Assembly (NCBI RefSeq): GCF_030285785.1
Contig: NZ_CP127247.1
Span: 930,001 to 994,000 of the forward strand
Origin: Parasedimentitalea psychrophila
GTDB lineage: Bacteria > Pseudomonadota > Alphaproteobacteria > Rhodobacterales > Rhodobacteraceae
Length of the DNA stretch: 64,000 nt
Reading direction: 5' to 3'
The number at the start of each line of letters is the position of its first letter. Position 1 is the first letter of the stretch. Both the position numbers and the translations under genes were made by a program. Positions 52,044 through 63,263 of this stretch are shown here, piece after piece. The notes under the pieces were generated by a model. It searched no databases, was not told where the DNA came from, and saw only the letters and a program-made list of their open reading frames with translations.

Positions 52044-55004
52044 ATGACCGAACAAAGCCCCAACGACCTCTTTCATGCCTCCTCCTTCATGCAGGGGCAC
52101 AATGCCGAGTATCTGGAGCAGCTTTATGCCCAATACGCTAATGATCCGAATGCAGTGGACGCTGCATGGGGTGAGTTCTTTCGCCAGATGGGTGACGCAG
52201 AACTGGACGTAAAGGCCGAGGCGCAGGGCCCCTCGTGGGCGCGCAAAGACTGGCCGCCGCAGCCCGAAGACGAGCTGACCTCTGCGCTGACCGGCGAATG
52301 GGCTGCGCCCGTTGAAACCAAGGCGGCTGGCAAGAAGATCGCCGCCAAGGCCGAGGCTACCGGCGTCAAAGTGTCCGATGATGCGATCAAACGGGCGGTG
52401 CTGGACAGCATCCGCGCGCTGATGCTGATCCGCGCCTATCGCATCCGCGGTCATCTGGTGGCGGATCTGGATCCGCTGGGCATGCGCTCCACCGTGCCGC
52501 ATCCTGAGCTGGACCCCAAGACCTATGGCTTCACCGAAGGTGACATGGACCGACCGATCTTTATCGACAACGTGCTGGGGCTGCAGCTGGCCTCGATGCG
52601 CCAAATCGTCGATATCGTCAAACGCACCTATTGCGGCACCTTTGCGCTGCAATACATGCATATCTCTAACCCCGCCGAGGCCAGCTGGCTGAAGGAACGG
52701 ATCGAGGGTCTGGGCAAGGAAATCCAGTTCACCCGCGAAGGCCGCAAGGCGATCCTCAACAAGATGGTCGAGGCAGAGGGATTTGAGAAATTCCTGCATG
52801 TGAAATACATGGGCACCAAGCGCTTTGGTCTGGATGGCGGCGAAAGCCTGATCCCGGCGATGGAGCAGATCATCAAGCGCGGGGGTGCGCTGGGGGTGCG
52901 CGACATCGTCATCGGCATGCCTCACCGGGGCCGGTTGTCGGTGCTGGCCAATGTGATGCAGAAACCGTATCGCGCCATTTTCAACGAATTCCAGGGCGGC
53001 AGTTCCAAACCGGAAGACGTCGATGGCTCGGGCGATGTGAAATACCACCTCGGCGCCAGCTCGGATCGCGAGTTCAATGGCAACATCGTGCACCTGTCGC
53101 TGACCGCCAACCCCAGCCACCTCGAGGCGGTGAACCCGGTGGTGATCGGCAAGGTCCGCGCCAAGCAGGACCAGCTGAAAGACACCGATCGCACCCAGGT
53201 GATGCCAATCCTGCTGCACGGCGACGCCGCCTTTGCCGGTCAGGGTGTGGTGGCCGAATGTTTCGCCCTGTCGGGCCTCAAGGGGCACAAGACCGGCGGC
53301 ACCATGCATATCGTGGTCAACAACCAGATCGGTTTCACCACCGCACCGCATTTCTCGCGCTCCTCGCCCTATCCAACGGATAACGCGCTGGTGGTCGAGG
53401 CGCCGATCTTCCACGTCAACGGCGACGACCCCGAGGCGGTGGTTCACGCCGCCAAAGTGGCAACCGAGTTCCGCCAGAAGTTCGGTAAAGACGTGGTGCT
53501 GGATATCTTCTGCTACCGCCGCTTTGGTCACAACGAGGGCGACGAGCCCATGTTTACCAACCCGGTGATGTACAAAAAGATCAAGACCCACAAAACCACC
53601 CTGTCGCTGTATACGGCGCGTCTGGTCAAGGATGGCCTGATCCCCGAGGGCGAGATCGAAGACATGAAGGCCGCCTTCCAGGCTAGGCTCAACGACGAGT
53701 TTGAAGCCGGCAAAGACTATAAGCCCAACAAGGCTGACTGGTTGGATGGTCGCTGGAAGCACATGGATACCAAAGACGAGGACTACCAGCGCGGCAAGAC
53801 CTCGGTTTCCCCGGAAACCTTTGCCGAAGTGGGCGCAGCACTGTCGCATCTCCCCGACGGTGTGCCGGTCCACAAGACCGTTGGCCGCTTGCTGGATGCC
53901 AAGAAACAGATGCTGGCCGATGGCGCTGGTTTTGACTGGGCCACCGCCGAAGCACTGGCCTTTGGCTCGTTGTTGACCGAAGGTTTCCCGGTGCGCCTGT
54001 CCGGCCAGGACGTCACCCGCGGCACCTTCTCTCAGCGCCACTCGGGGCTGGTCAATCAGGACACCGAAGAGCGCTACTACCCGCTGAACAACATCCGCGC
54101 CGGTCAGTCGCAATACGAAGTCATCGACTCGGCGCTGTCAGAATATGCGGTGCTGGGCTTTGAATACGGCTATACTCTGGCAGAACCCAATGCGCTGACC
54201 CTATGGGAAGGCCAGTTTGGCGATTTCGCCAATGGCGCCCAGATCATGTTCGATCAGTTCATCTCGTCCGGCGAAAGCAAATGGCTGCGGATGTCCGGTC
54301 TGGTGGTGCTGCTGCCACACGGGTATGAGGGCCAGGGCCCCGAGCACTCCTCGGCGCGGCTGGAACGTTTCCTGCAGATGTGTGGCCAGGACAACTGGAT
54401 TGTTGCCAACTGCACCACGCCGGCCAACTACTTCCACATCCTGCGCCGCCAGATGCACCGTAGTTTCCGCAAACCGCTGATCCTGATGACCCCGAAATCG
54501 CTGCTGCGCCACAAGCTGGCGGTCAGCAAGACCGAGGAATTCACCACCGGGTCCAGCTTCCACCGGGTGCTGTGGGATGACGCCCAGCACGGCAATTCAG
54601 ACACCCAGCTGGTGAGCGATGACAAGGTCAAGCGGGTGGTGCTCTGTTCGGGCAAGGTCTATTATGACCTGCTGGCCGAACGGGATGAGCGCGGCATCGA
54701 CGATGTCTATCTGATGCGCGTCGAACAGTATTACCCCTTCCCCGCCATCTCGATGGTCAAGGAACTGGGGCGCTTCAAACAGGCGGAAATCGTCTGGTGC
54801 CAGGAAGAGCCCAAGAACCAGGGCGCCTGGAGCTTTATTGAGCCCAATATCGAATGGGTGCTGACCCGTATCGGCGCCAAGCACAGCCGCCCGACCTATG
54901 CCGGACGCGCCACATCGGCCTCGCCTGCAACAGGGCAGGCCAGCCAACACAAAGCCCAACAAGCTGCGCTCGTGAACGACGCGCTAAGCATCGAAGGAAA
55001 CTGA
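52044..55004 (+). CDS. sucA: 2-oxoglutarate dehydrogenase E1 component
   Basis: A 986-residue thiamine-diphosphate enzyme decarboxylating 2-oxoglutarate. The N-terminal peptide carries the E2-binding helix (FMQGHNAEYLEQLYAQYAND). TPP-binding residues appear in HLSLTANPSHLEAVNPVVIG, HGDAAFAGQGVV and VNNQIGFTT. The transketolase pyrimidine domain begins near residue 645 (LTEGFPVRLSGQDVTRGTFS). Length is normal. It follows a 225-bp gap after the unknown protein gene, where a separate promoter could lie. sucB starts three bases after its stop. Confidence 0.97.
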   Translation: MTEQSPNDLFHASSFMQGHNAEYLEQLYAQYANDPNAVDAAWGEFFRQMGDAELDVKAEAQGPSWARKDWPPQPEDELTSALTGEWAAPVETKAAGKKIAAKAEATGVKVSDDAIKRAVLDSIRALMLIRAYRIRGHLVADLDPLGMRSTVPHPELDPKTYGFTEGDMDRPIFIDNVLGLQLASMRQIVDIVKRTYCGTFALQYMHISNPAEASWLKERIEGLGKEIQFTREGRKAILNKMVEAEGFEKFLHVKYMGTKRFGLDGGESLIPAMEQIIKRGGALGVRDIVIGMPHRGRLSVLANVMQKPYRAIFNEFQGGSSKPEDVDGSGDVKYHLGASSDREFNGNIVHLSLTANPSHLEAVNPVVIGKVRAKQDQLKDTDRTQVMPILLHGDAAFAGQGVVAECFALSGLKGHKTGGTMHIVVNNQIGFTTAPHFSRSSPYPTDNALVVEAPIFHVNGDDPEAVVHAAKVATEFRQKFGKDVVLDIFCYRRFGHNEGDEPMFTNPVMYKKIKTHKTTLSLYTARLVKDGLIPEGEIEDMKAAFQARLNDEFEAGKDYKPNKADWLDGRWKHMDTKDEDYQRGKTSVSPETFAEVGAALSHLPDGVPVHKTVGRLLDAKKQMLADGAGFDWATAEALAFGSLLTEGFPVRLSGQDVTRGTFSQRHSGLVNQDTEERYYPLNNIRAGQSQYEVIDSALSEYAVLGFEYGYTLAEPNALTLWEGQFGDFANGAQIMFDQFISSGESKWLRMSGLVVLLPHGYEGQGPEHSSARLERFLQMCGQDNWIVANCTTPANYFHILRRQMHRSFRKPLILMTPKSLLRHKLAVSKTEEFTTGSSFHRVLWDDAQHGNSDTQLVSDDKVKRVVLCSGKVYYDLLAERDERGIDDVYLMRVEQYYPFPAISMVKELGRFKQAEIVWCQEEPKNQGAWSFIEPNIEWVLTRIGAKHSRPTYAGRATSASPATGQASQHKAQQAALVNDALSIEGN

Positions 55005-55007
55005 TCC

Positions 55008-56509
<1,502 letters not shown>

Positions 56510-56510
<1 letters not shown>

Positions 56511-56716
56511 TGGGTTTTGGCGCGCTCGATACCCGGACCACTTATCTCCTTCAGGAGAAAACCGTGGATTGGGAGCGCCAAAACGGCCCTGAACTGAGCA
56601 CCGGCATTGCCGAGGGCAAGCAGGAATTAGGTATTTCAATCAACGGCTCCGCGATAACACCAGAGTGCCGGTACGCAACAGCGGAAAGCCCAAGTGCACC
56701 GCCACCTCCAGGGTGA
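56510..56716 (+). CDS. Possible small ORF coupled to sucB (uncertain)
   Basis: A 68-residue frame whose ATG overlaps the sucB stop (TAATG). It reads MGFGALDTRTTYLLQEKTVD and ends SAPPPPG. It has no recognisable domain, and the Pro-rich C-terminus is not typical of a folded protein. The coupling arrangement and position in the operon argue for translation, the composition against. I leave it as doubtful. Confidence 0.3.
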
Positions 56717-56749
56717 TGTTGAAATCAATGCACTCCCCCGTTCTTTTTG

Positions 56750-56797
56750 CCCCAAATACTCCGGGGGAGGCCCGCATGGGCCGGGGGCAGCGCCCCC
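56750..56797. repeat. CCGGGGG/GGCAGCGCCCC intergenic repeat, copy 2
   Basis: CCCCAAATACTCCGGGGGAG, the hairpin GGCCC/GGGCC (56769-56782), then GGGGGCAGCGCCCCC. It is related to 43402-43439 in the order AAATA-CCGGGGG-GGCAGCGCCCC. It lies in the 317-bp space between sucB and lpd, where it may modulate lpd expression. Confidence 0.65.
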
Positions 56798-56827
56798 TCC
56801 TCGCCCAAACCACAAAGGACCACATAA

Positions 56828-58225
56828 ATGTCCCAATATGACGTCATCATCATCGGTGCAGGCCCCGGCGGCTATGTATCCGCCATCCGCTGCGCCCAAC
56901 TGGGCCTGAAAACCGCCATTGTCGAGGGCCGCGAGACCCTAGGTGGCACCTGCCTGAACGTCGGCTGCATCCCCTCCAAGGCGCTGCTGCATGCCACCCA
57001 TATGCTGCACGAGGCCGAGCATAATTTCACCAAGATGGGCCTCAAGGGCAAATCGCCCTCGGTCGACTGGAAGCAGATGAAATCCTACAAGGACGAAGTC
57101 ATCGGTCAGAACACCGTCGGCGTCGAATTCCTGATGAAGAAGAACAAGATCGACTGGCTGAAAGGCTGGGCCTCGATCCCTGCCGCCGGCCAGGTCAAGG
57201 TCGGCGACGAGATCCACCAGACCAAGAACATCGTCATCGCCTCCGGCTCGGTGCCGTCATCCCTGCCGGGTGTTGAGGTCGACAACGACAAAGGCATCGT
57301 GGTGGATTCAACCGGCGCGCTGGAACTGCCCAAAGTGCCCAAGAAAATGGTCGTCATCGGTGCCGGCGTCATCGGTCTGGAACTGGGCTCGGTCTATGCC
57401 CGTCTGGGATCCGAGGTCACCGTGGTGGAATACCTCGACGCGGTCTGCCCCGGGATGGACAAGGACGTGCAGCGCAGCTTCAAGCGCATCCTCGAAAAGC
57501 AGGGCCTGAACTTCATCATGGGGGCTGCGGTTCAGAGCGTTGATGCCTCTAAAACCAAAGCCAAGGTCAAATACGCGCTCAAGAAAAAGCCCGACGCCGA
57601 AGAAATCATCGACGCCGATGTGGTGCTGGTAGCCACTGGCCGCAAACCCTATGCTGACGGCCTCGGCCTCGACGCATTGGGCGTCAAGATGACCGAACGC
57701 GGCCAGATCGCCACCGATGCCAAATGGGCCACCAATGTGCCCGGCATCTATGCCATTGGCGACGTGATCGAAGGCCCGATGCTGGCCCATAAAGCCGAGG
57801 ACGAAGGCATGGCGGTGGCCGAGGTCATGGCCGGCAAACATGGCCACGTGAACTATGGCGTCATCCCCGGCGTGGTCTACACCACACCTGAGGTTGCCAC
57901 TGTTGGCGCGACTGAGGACGCGCTGAAGGCCGAGGGTCGCAAGATCAAGATCGGCAAGTTCATGTTCATGGGCAACGGCCGCGCCAAGGCGGTGCATCAG
58001 GGCGACGGCTTTGTGAAAATCATCACAGACAAGGAAACAGACCGGGTTCTGGGCTGCGCCATCATCGGCCCCGGCGCCGGCGATCTGATCCACGAGATCT
58101 GTGTGGCGATGGAATTTGGCGCCTCAGCCGAAGACATCGCCCTGACCTGCCACGCCCACCCCACCTTCTCCGAGGCGGTACGCGAAGCGGCGCTGGCCTG
58201 CGGCAGTGGCGCCATTCACAGCTAA
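56828..58225 (+). CDS. lpdA: Dihydrolipoyl dehydrogenase (E3)
   Basis: A 465-residue FAD flavoprotein reoxidising dihydrolipoyl groups of E2. The FAD motif [19 protein letters not shown] and the redox disulfide [16 protein letters not shown] (Cys42/Cys47) are followed by the NAD-binding [14 protein letters not shown]. The C-terminal dimer interface has the active-site His/Glu pair in [15 protein letters not shown]. It is the third component of the 2-oxoglutarate dehydrogenase complex. A strong terminator closes the operon. Confidence 0.97.
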   Translation: MSQYDVIIIGAGPGGYVSAIRCAQLGLKTAIVEGRETLGGTCLNVGCIPSKALLHATHMLHEAEHNFTKMGLKGKSPSVDWKQMKSYKDEVIGQNTVGVEFLMKKNKIDWLKGWASIPAAGQVKVGDEIHQTKNIVIASGSVPSSLPGVEVDNDKGIVVDSTGALELPKVPKKMVVIGAGVIGLELGSVYARLGSEVTVVEYLDAVCPGMDKDVQRSFKRILEKQGLNFIMGAAVQSVDASKTKAKVKYALKKKPDAEEIIDADVVLVATGRKPYADGLGLDALGVKMTERGQIATDAKWATNVPGIYAIGDVIEGPMLAHKAEDEGMAVAEVMAGKHGHVNYGVIPGVVYTTPEVATVGATEDALKAEGRKIKIGKFMFMGNGRAKAVHQGDGFVKIITDKETDRVLGCAIIGPGAGDLIHEICVAMEFGASAEDIALTCHAHPTFSEAVREAALACGSGAIHS

Positions 58226-58250
58226 GCTGTCTAAATCGAAGCCTACCATC

Positions 58251-58281
58251 AGGCAGTCCCAACCGGGGCTGCCTTTTGTTT
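58251..58281 (+). terminator. Terminator after lpd
   Basis: AGGCAGTCCC (58251-58260) / GGGGCTGCCT (58265-58274) with one T-G pair, loop AACC, followed by TTTGTTTT. It ends the suc/lpd transcript. Confidence 0.88.
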
Positions 58282-58535
58282 TGGAACGCTGCCGGGATCA
58301 GGGGAAGCAGCCCCTGGGGCAAAGTGACGTTTGAAATATTGGCCGACGCTTCGCATCCATACCGCGTCAAAACCCGATTGGGATGACATCGTTGAGGACG
58401 TGCAGAAATTCAACGGTGCTTACATCGCTGAAAAATGAGTTTTTGTAGAGTACCGCATTTTGCCCTTACAAGTGTAGCCCGTGATGTTTTCACTGAGCAC
58501 ACTTGTATTTTGAGTTAATCGCGCCTGTACCCGCC
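58282..58535. other. Intergenic region with a possible gene remnant and an inverted repeat
   Basis: A plus-strand frame ending at 58438 reads KPDWDDIVEDVQKFNGAYIA then EK and stop, with a stop codon only about 35 codons upstream and no start signal; it may be the tail of a lost gene. ACAAGTGT (58468-58475) and ACACTTGT (58499-58506) form an 8-bp inverted repeat downstream of the leftward cytochrome gene. Confidence 0.35.
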
Positions 58536-58928
58536 TCACTCCTGGATCGTCTGCATCCAGGTGATTAGATCGACAACCGGGCGGGTGGCCAGCATGGGTT
58601 GACCGGTTGGAAGTTTCAGGGCGACGGGTTGATCCTGGAACAGCCAGCCAAACACCGGCATGTCGCTACCGTGACTGACAATCGGATCGCGCCCATCAAT
58701 GCGCCCGGCCACGCGTTCAAGGGGGAATTCACCACCATTGCGAGCGCTCAGTGTGGTCAGATTTGCGGGTTGCACCAATAGTATCGGGGCCATCGGCCCG
58801 CCTCCTTTGGCGTCCTCGCCATGGCAGCCAGCGCAGAAATGCTGGAAAAGATTTTCCCCCATTTCGACATCCTGGGCCAGGCCCCCAGTTGCCAGTACAG
58901 ACAGAAGAGCCGCAAAAACCATACGCAT
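58536..58928 (-). CDS. Small periplasmic c-type cytochrome
   Basis: A 130-residue protein with a signal sequence (MRMVFAALLSVLATGGLAQ) and one haem c site, FCAGCH (Cys32, Cys35, His36). A methionine ligand is likely in SHGSDMPVFGW (Met90). Size and features fit a monohaem electron carrier or cytochrome c subunit. It is transcribed leftward, divergent from the EthD-family gene. A possible FNR-type site lies about 61 bp upstream. Confidence 0.9.
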   Translation of the reverse strand: MRMVFAALLSVLATGGLAQDVEMGENLFQHFCAGCHGEDAKGGGPMAPILLVQPANLTTLSARNGGEFPLERVAGRIDGRDPIVSHGSDMPVFGWLFQDQPVALKLPTGQPMLATRPVVDLITWMQTIQE

Positions 58929-58988
58929 CGGTAACCTCCAAACTTGAAAAACTCAATTGAACGCTAGCAGTCAGAACCCTGGCAAGCC

Positions 58989-59002
58989 TTGATGCAAGTC
59001 AC
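58989..59002. promoter_or_regulatory. Possible FNR/CRP-family site upstream of the cytochrome gene
   Basis: TTGAT-GCAA-GTCAC: one perfect FNR half-site (TTGAT) and one related half (GTCAC vs ATCAA) at the normal 4-bp spacing, 61 bp upstream of the cytochrome c start. FnrL-type regulators often control cytochromes in this group. The second half deviates, so support is moderate at best. Confidence 0.35.
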
Positions 59003-59173
59003 TTTGATTACCGGTGTCGGCCACCGGCAGCGGCTATTGCAAACGCCGGGTGATCGCGACGCCCCAACGCGCCCCTGCATCAGCCGATCCGCCTTTTTAC
59101 TTGGCCGAACGCCCTATTTAGGCTCTATTCAGACTGTATTGATTAACTGGTACCCGTTCAGAAAGGACATGCC

Positions 59174-59482
59174 ATGGCCGTTTCACTTCAGGTGATCTAT
59201 CCGATCAGCGATGGAAAAACATTTGATTTTGACTATTACACCAGCACTCATTTTGATTTGGTGGGCGAACACATGGGCGCGCATATGGACAGTATGCTGG
59301 TCACCAAGGGGCTGGCTGGCGGTCCCGATGTTCCGCCGGGGATTTTTGCTGTGGCCTCCTTGCTGTTCAAAGATCAGGACGCCCTGAACGCTGCCATGCA
59401 GGCCGCAGGCCCGGTTCTGGAGGACATCCCAAATTTCACCAACGTACAACCGCAGATGTTGATCGGCGAGGTCATCAGCTAG
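59174..59482 (+). CDS. EthD-family small protein
   Basis: A 102-residue ferredoxin-like alpha/beta-barrel protein. It has the EthD layout: VSLQVIYPISDGKTFDFDYY, then THFDLVGEHMGAHMDSMLVT and VASLLFKDQDALNAAM. EthD proteins serve in alkyl-ether and other degradations but many are of unknown role. No partner gene is nearby. The region 58929-59173 upstream shows the FNR-like site and no gene. Confidence 0.85.
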   Translation: MAVSLQVIYPISDGKTFDFDYYTSTHFDLVGEHMGAHMDSMLVTKGLAGGPDVPPGIFAVASLLFKDQDALNAAMQAAGPVLEDIPNFTNVQPQMLIGEVIS

Positions 59483-59561
59483 GTCCAACCAAGGAACAAG
59501 CGAGGCTGGGGCCACAGGGTAACCCAAGGGTTACCCTGAACGACCCTAAACCAAGCCTGCC

Positions 59562-60314
59562 TCAGCCCGCCTGTTTGGCGACGGCTGGCGCCGGATCGAA
59601 CCCGGCTTCGCGCATCAATGCGTCCGATCCGGCCTCGACCCGCTGTTCCAGAAGGTTCAGGAACTCTTTGCGCTCCAACCCCGGTTCAATCGGCTCCAGG
59701 AATTCGATCACCGCCACACCGGGAAGCCGGGTAATGCCCTTGCGCGGCCACATCAAACCCACATTGACGGCAACCGGCACACAGGTCTGGTTCAGTTGTT
59801 CATACAGCACCCCGGCGCCAACCTTATAGGGTGCCTTGACCCCGGGCACGACGCGGGTGCCCTGGGCAAAGATGATCAGCTGTCCGGCCTCCTCGTCGCT
59901 TGCTTCCGCGTCCTGGACCATCTTGTCGATGGCGCCGCCCCGTTTGGCCCGATCCACCGCAACACAGCCCAGCAACCGGGCATATTGGCCAATCACCGGC
60001 ATCCGCAGGATTTCCTTTTTCATGATGAAACGCCCTGTGGGCAGCGCCGCAAAGATCATCAGGATATCCAGAAAGGACTGGTGCTTGGCGGCAATCAGCG
60101 CCCCGCCCGCCGGTGGTGTGCCGCGCACTTCGCAGCGGATTCCAACCATCCAGCCGGCCGTCCACATGATCCAGTTTGCATAGGCCTTGCAGCAGGCCCG
60201 CGCCCCGTGCTTACTAAAGATCGCCCAGGGCGCGTATAGCAGGCCAATGACCAACATCATTGGGTACATCTGCACCGAGAACAGCATCGCCCGCAGGCGC
60301 TGGAGGGGGGTCAT
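59562..60314 (-). CDS. 1-acyl-sn-glycerol-3-phosphate acyltransferase (PlsC-like)
   Basis: A 250-residue membrane-bound acyltransferase making phosphatidic acid. The catalytic H-x4-D motif is KHQSFLD (His78, Asp83), the second motif is the FAQGTRVV region, and an N-terminal hydrophobic helix (about 16-32) anchors it. ATG 60314 overlaps the ftsX stop (TGATG), and a GTG one codon upstream is an alternative. It follows ftsE-ftsX on the same strand, in an operon-like arrangement. Confidence 0.9.
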   Translation of the reverse strand: MTPLQRLRAMLFSVQMYPMMLVIGLLYAPWAIFSKHGARACCKAYANWIMWTAGWMVGIRCEVRGTPPAGGALIAAKHQSFLDILMIFAALPTGRFIMKKEILRMPVIGQYARLLGCVAVDRAKRGGAIDKMVQDAEASDEEAGQLIIFAQGTRVVPGVKAPYKVGAGVLYEQLNQTCVPVAVNVGLMWPRKGITRLPGVAVIEFLEPIEPGLERKEFLNLLEQRVEAGSDALMREAGFDPAPAVAKQAG

Positions 60315-61210
60315 CACGTCAAATCTCCTAATCTTTTCTTAGCGGCGCGGCTGGTGGCGACAAAGGCCACCAGAGCCCCAAGCAGTGGGATCGCCAGCGG
60401 CATCAACCAGCCCCAGCTGACAAATCCCAACCCGGTCAAAAATCCGCCCTCCTCCGAGGCCGCAGGCATCAGCCAGACGCCAATCATGCCCAGTGCGACA
60501 CCAACGCTGCAACCGACCAGCGCCCGCAGGGTGAACCGGCGCACAAAGGCCTGGGCGATATAGCCATCCTGCGCCCCCACCAGCCGCAGCACCTCGATCA
60601 CCTGCGCATTGGCCGCCAGCGCCGCATTGGCCGCCAGCGTGATCATCCCGGCCATGGCGCCACCGATCAGCAGGATCGAGAACAGCCCCAACCGCCGCAG
60701 CGACCGCGCCGCGTCCACCAGCGGCTTGCGCCAGCGAGAGTGGTCATCCAGCACCGCACCCGGCACCTCGGCCTGCAATCGCAGCCGCAGCCCATCGGCG
60801 TCATATCCGGTTTCCGTCTCCAGCACCTCGATCAGTTGCGGCACCGGCAGGCTGTCCAGCGGCAGTTCCGCACCGAACCACGGGGCCAGCAGCGCCGCCT
60901 GCTCATCCGCGGTCAGCGCCCGCGCCGAGGCCACACCGGGTGTTTGCTCCAGCACCGTCAGCGCCGCCTGCGTCTGTGCCGCCCGTTGATCGGCCGGCGC
61001 ATTGATGCGCAGCGTTGCCGCCCGCGCCAGCTCATCCGCCCAGCGATCTGCCAACCGCCCCGAGGCCAGCGACAGCGCCAGCGCAAACACCGCCAGAAAG
61101 GCCATCGCAGCCGCCACAAACAAGGTCAGATGCGCGGTAAAGCCGCTTGGCGGCACCACCCGGTCAGCCTGCGCATCGCCAACAATCAACTGCCGAATAC
61201 GGCCGCTCAT
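60314..61210 (-). CDS. ftsX: Cell division protein FtsX
   Basis: A 298-residue inner-membrane protein with four transmembrane segments and an extracellular loop after the first, ending in an FtsX/MacB-type C-terminal domain (AMAGMITLAANAALAANAQV, EVLRLVGAQDGYIAQAFVRR). With FtsE it couples ATP hydrolysis to septal peptidoglycan hydrolase activation. Its start overlaps the ftsE stop by four bases (ATGA). Confidence 0.9.
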   Translation of the reverse strand: MSGRIRQLIVGDAQADRVVPPSGFTAHLTLFVAAAMAFLAVFALALSLASGRLADRWADELARAATLRINAPADQRAAQTQAALTVLEQTPGVASARALTADEQAALLAPWFGAELPLDSLPVPQLIEVLETETGYDADGLRLRLQAEVPGAVLDDHSRWRKPLVDAARSLRRLGLFSILLIGGAMAGMITLAANAALAANAQVIEVLRLVGAQDGYIAQAFVRRFTLRALVGCSVGVALGMIGVWLMPAASEEGGFLTGLGFVSWGWLMPLAIPLLGALVAFVATSRAAKKRLGDLT

Positions 61211-61884
61211 AGATCCGCCCCCGCCAATTGCAATCGCTTGTCCGAAATCCGCAACACCCGTGTCTGCACCTGGTTTTTGGCGGCCCTTATCAGAGCCAGA
61301 TCATGGGTGGCAACCAATATGGTCTTGCCCATACGGTTCAGCTCCACCAGCAATTTCAACAGCCGTTGCGACATTTCCCAATCGACGTTGCCGGTGGGCT
61401 CATCCGCAATCACCACTTCCGGCGACAGGATAACCGCCCGCGCCAGCGCCGCGCGCTGGCGTTCGCCACCGGACAGCTCTGGCGGCTTGGCATCGGCGCG
61501 CTCGGACAGGCCGACCCAATCCATCAAGTCCCGCAGATTGGCCTGTTCCTGTGCCAGATCCTTGCCCGACACCGTCAGCGGCAGGGCGATGTTGTCCACC
61601 ACCGGCAGGTGATCCAGAAACCGGCAGTCCTGATGCACAACCCCAACGCGGCGCCGCAGCATCGCCATCTGATCGCGGTCCAGCCCTTTGACATCCATAT
61701 TAAACGCCCGCACCCGCCCCGAAGTCGGGCTCAGCGCGCCGTAGCACAGCTTCAGCAGCGTCGTCTTGCCCGCCCCCGAAGGACCGGTCAGAAAGTGGAA
61801 CGACCCCGGCGCCAGCTGCGCCGACACATTGGTCAGCAGCTCGCCACCCCCGTAATTGTAGCCTATATTGTCCAGTTCGATCAC
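61207..61884 (-). CDS. ftsE: Cell division ATP-binding protein FtsE
   Basis: A 225-residue ABC ATPase. Walker A GPSGAGKT (34-41), signature LSGGERQRAALARA, Walker B VVIADEPTGNVD and the switch histidine ATHDLAL are intact. It partners FtsX in divisome control. It is divergent from a zinc-ribbon protein gene across 197 bp that hold both promoters. Confidence 0.95.
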   Translation of the reverse strand: MIELDNIGYNYGGGELLTNVSAQLAPGSFHFLTGPSGAGKTTLLKLCYGALSPTSGRVRAFNMDVKGLDRDQMAMLRRRVGVVHQDCRFLDHLPVVDNIALPLTVSGKDLAQEQANLRDLMDWVGLSERADAKPPELSGGERQRAALARAVILSPEVVIADEPTGNVDWEMSQRLLKLLVELNRMGKTILVATHDLALIRAAKNQVQTRVLRISDKRLQLAGADL

Positions 61885-62081
61885 GGCTGCCCCCTGCGTA
61901 TATCCAATCCGTTGTGCCCTAGCAGCGGAGTAGTTTCAATGGGGCGCGCTGTTGCCGGCAATCCCCGGCTTGGCCAGAGCACCCGAGCGGTTTCAATTGT
62001 CTCTTTCTTGAGGAGACGGAACTGCTTATGGTCGCTGGAAAAGTACCATCCGACAGGAGCTTATAGCTCAGGAGACACAGA

Positions 62082-63071
62082 ATGCGGCTGACATGTCCAA
62101 ACTGCGACGCCCAATACGAGGTCCCGGACGAGGTCATTCCGCCCGAAGGCCGGGACGTGCAATGCTCCAACTGCGGCGATACCTGGTATCAGACCGGCGC
62201 CAATGCCGCCGCAGCCGCGGCGCTTGATGTCTCACCCGAAGCCGCGCCAGCTCAGTCCGATCTCGCCGCAGAGCAGCCCGCAGAACATCTTGCAGAACAA
62301 CTCACTGGGCAAACCATCCGGCAAGCCGACGCAAAGCAGGCTCAGCAAGACGCGGCCAATGATGAAGACACGCAGCCGCAGCCCGCAGCCGCAGCGCCTT
62401 TGGCGGACCCGACTCCAGCCCCTGAACCGGATGTTGCCGCCGCGCCCGAAGCTGAAATCGACATGGAACCAGCTGCCGAGGATGACCCGGACGAGGTCCC
62501 GGTTGAAGCACCTGTAGAGGCGCCGGCCCATACCGGGCTGGCGCGTGGAATGGATCCCTCGGTCACCGGTATTTTACGCGAAGAAGCCAAGCGCGAAGCC
62601 CAGCTGAGAGCCGCCGAAGGCACCGGTCTGGAATCCCAGCCGGATCTGGGTCTGGATGCGGAACCCGAAGACGAGGTCTCGCGGCGGGCCCACCAGGCAC
62701 GCGATCGCATGGCACGGCTAAAGGGCGAGAACCCGGCCCTTCTGGCGGCTGCCGAAAGCGGCTCACGGCGCGGGTTGCTGCCGGATATAGAGGAAATAAA
62801 CTCAACCCTGCGGGCCAGTGGCGCCCCTGCGGGAGCGGCCTCCATTGCGCCGGAAGCAGGCCACCCACCCCGCCGCAAAAGCGGATTTTCGCGCGGCTTT
62901 GCCCTTGTCATCTTGCTGATGCTTGCTCTGGTTCTGACCTACACCAACGCGCCTCAAATCGCGAACACCCTGCCGCAGGCAGATCCTTACCTCAGTTCCT
63001 ATGTGGCCTCGGTTGATAAGGCCCGCCTGTGGCTAGACGCCAAGGTAAGCGGCTTGCAGCCCAGCCAATAG
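62082..63071 (+). CDS. Zinc-ribbon domain membrane protein (MJ0042 type)
   Basis: A 329-residue protein beginning with an MJ0042-type zinc-ribbon, MRLTCPNCDAQYEVPDEVIP with Cys5, Cys8, Cys28 and Cys31. A long acidic Ala/Pro/Glu-rich disordered stretch follows (about 45-250). One transmembrane segment near 272-287 (FALVILLMLALVLTY) comes before a short C-terminal tail. The ribbon would be cytoplasmic and the tail periplasmic. Such proteins are common beside ftsEX in Rhodobacteraceae; a link with division is only contextual. Confidence 0.85.
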   Translation: MRLTCPNCDAQYEVPDEVIPPEGRDVQCSNCGDTWYQTGANAAAAAALDVSPEAAPAQSDLAAEQPAEHLAEQLTGQTIRQADAKQAQQDAANDEDTQPQPAAAAPLADPTPAPEPDVAAAPEAEIDMEPAAEDDPDEVPVEAPVEAPAHTGLARGMDPSVTGILREEAKREAQLRAAEGTGLESQPDLGLDAEPEDEVSRRAHQARDRMARLKGENPALLAAAESGSRRGLLPDIEEINSTLRASGAPAGAASIAPEAGHPPRRKSGFSRGFALVILLMLALVLTYTNAPQIANTLPQADPYLSSYVASVDKARLWLDAKVSGLQPSQ

Positions 63072-63191
63072 CCCGCAAAGCCCCAGTTTTCTGCACCGGA
63101 TTTCCGCACCGAATTTCTGGACTGGCGCGGGCCCATGATAACCGCCAAGGCCACAGGGGGAGGGCAAGGGCAGGTGTTTTGGCAGCTGTAG

Positions 63192-63211
63192 GGTGCGTGC
63201 TTGCACGCACC
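63192..63211. terminator. Hairpin between convergent zinc-ribbon and DUF4175 genes
   Basis: GGTGCGTGC (63192-63200) / GCACGCACC (63203-63211) around TT. It is a 9-bp perfect stem suited to serve both converging transcripts, although no T-run accompanies it. 63072-63191 shows no gene. Confidence 0.6.
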
Positions 63212-63263
63212 ATGCCTGTTAAGTCGGTGCGCATCAAACCGGGGCACATCAAACCGGAGCGGC

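Noticed and set aside
51777-54113. Very long open frame antisense to sucA (778 codons)
   Set aside because: It lies opposite a canonical E1 gene and results from codon-bias symmetry in high-GC DNA. It has no recognisable domain and no start signal.
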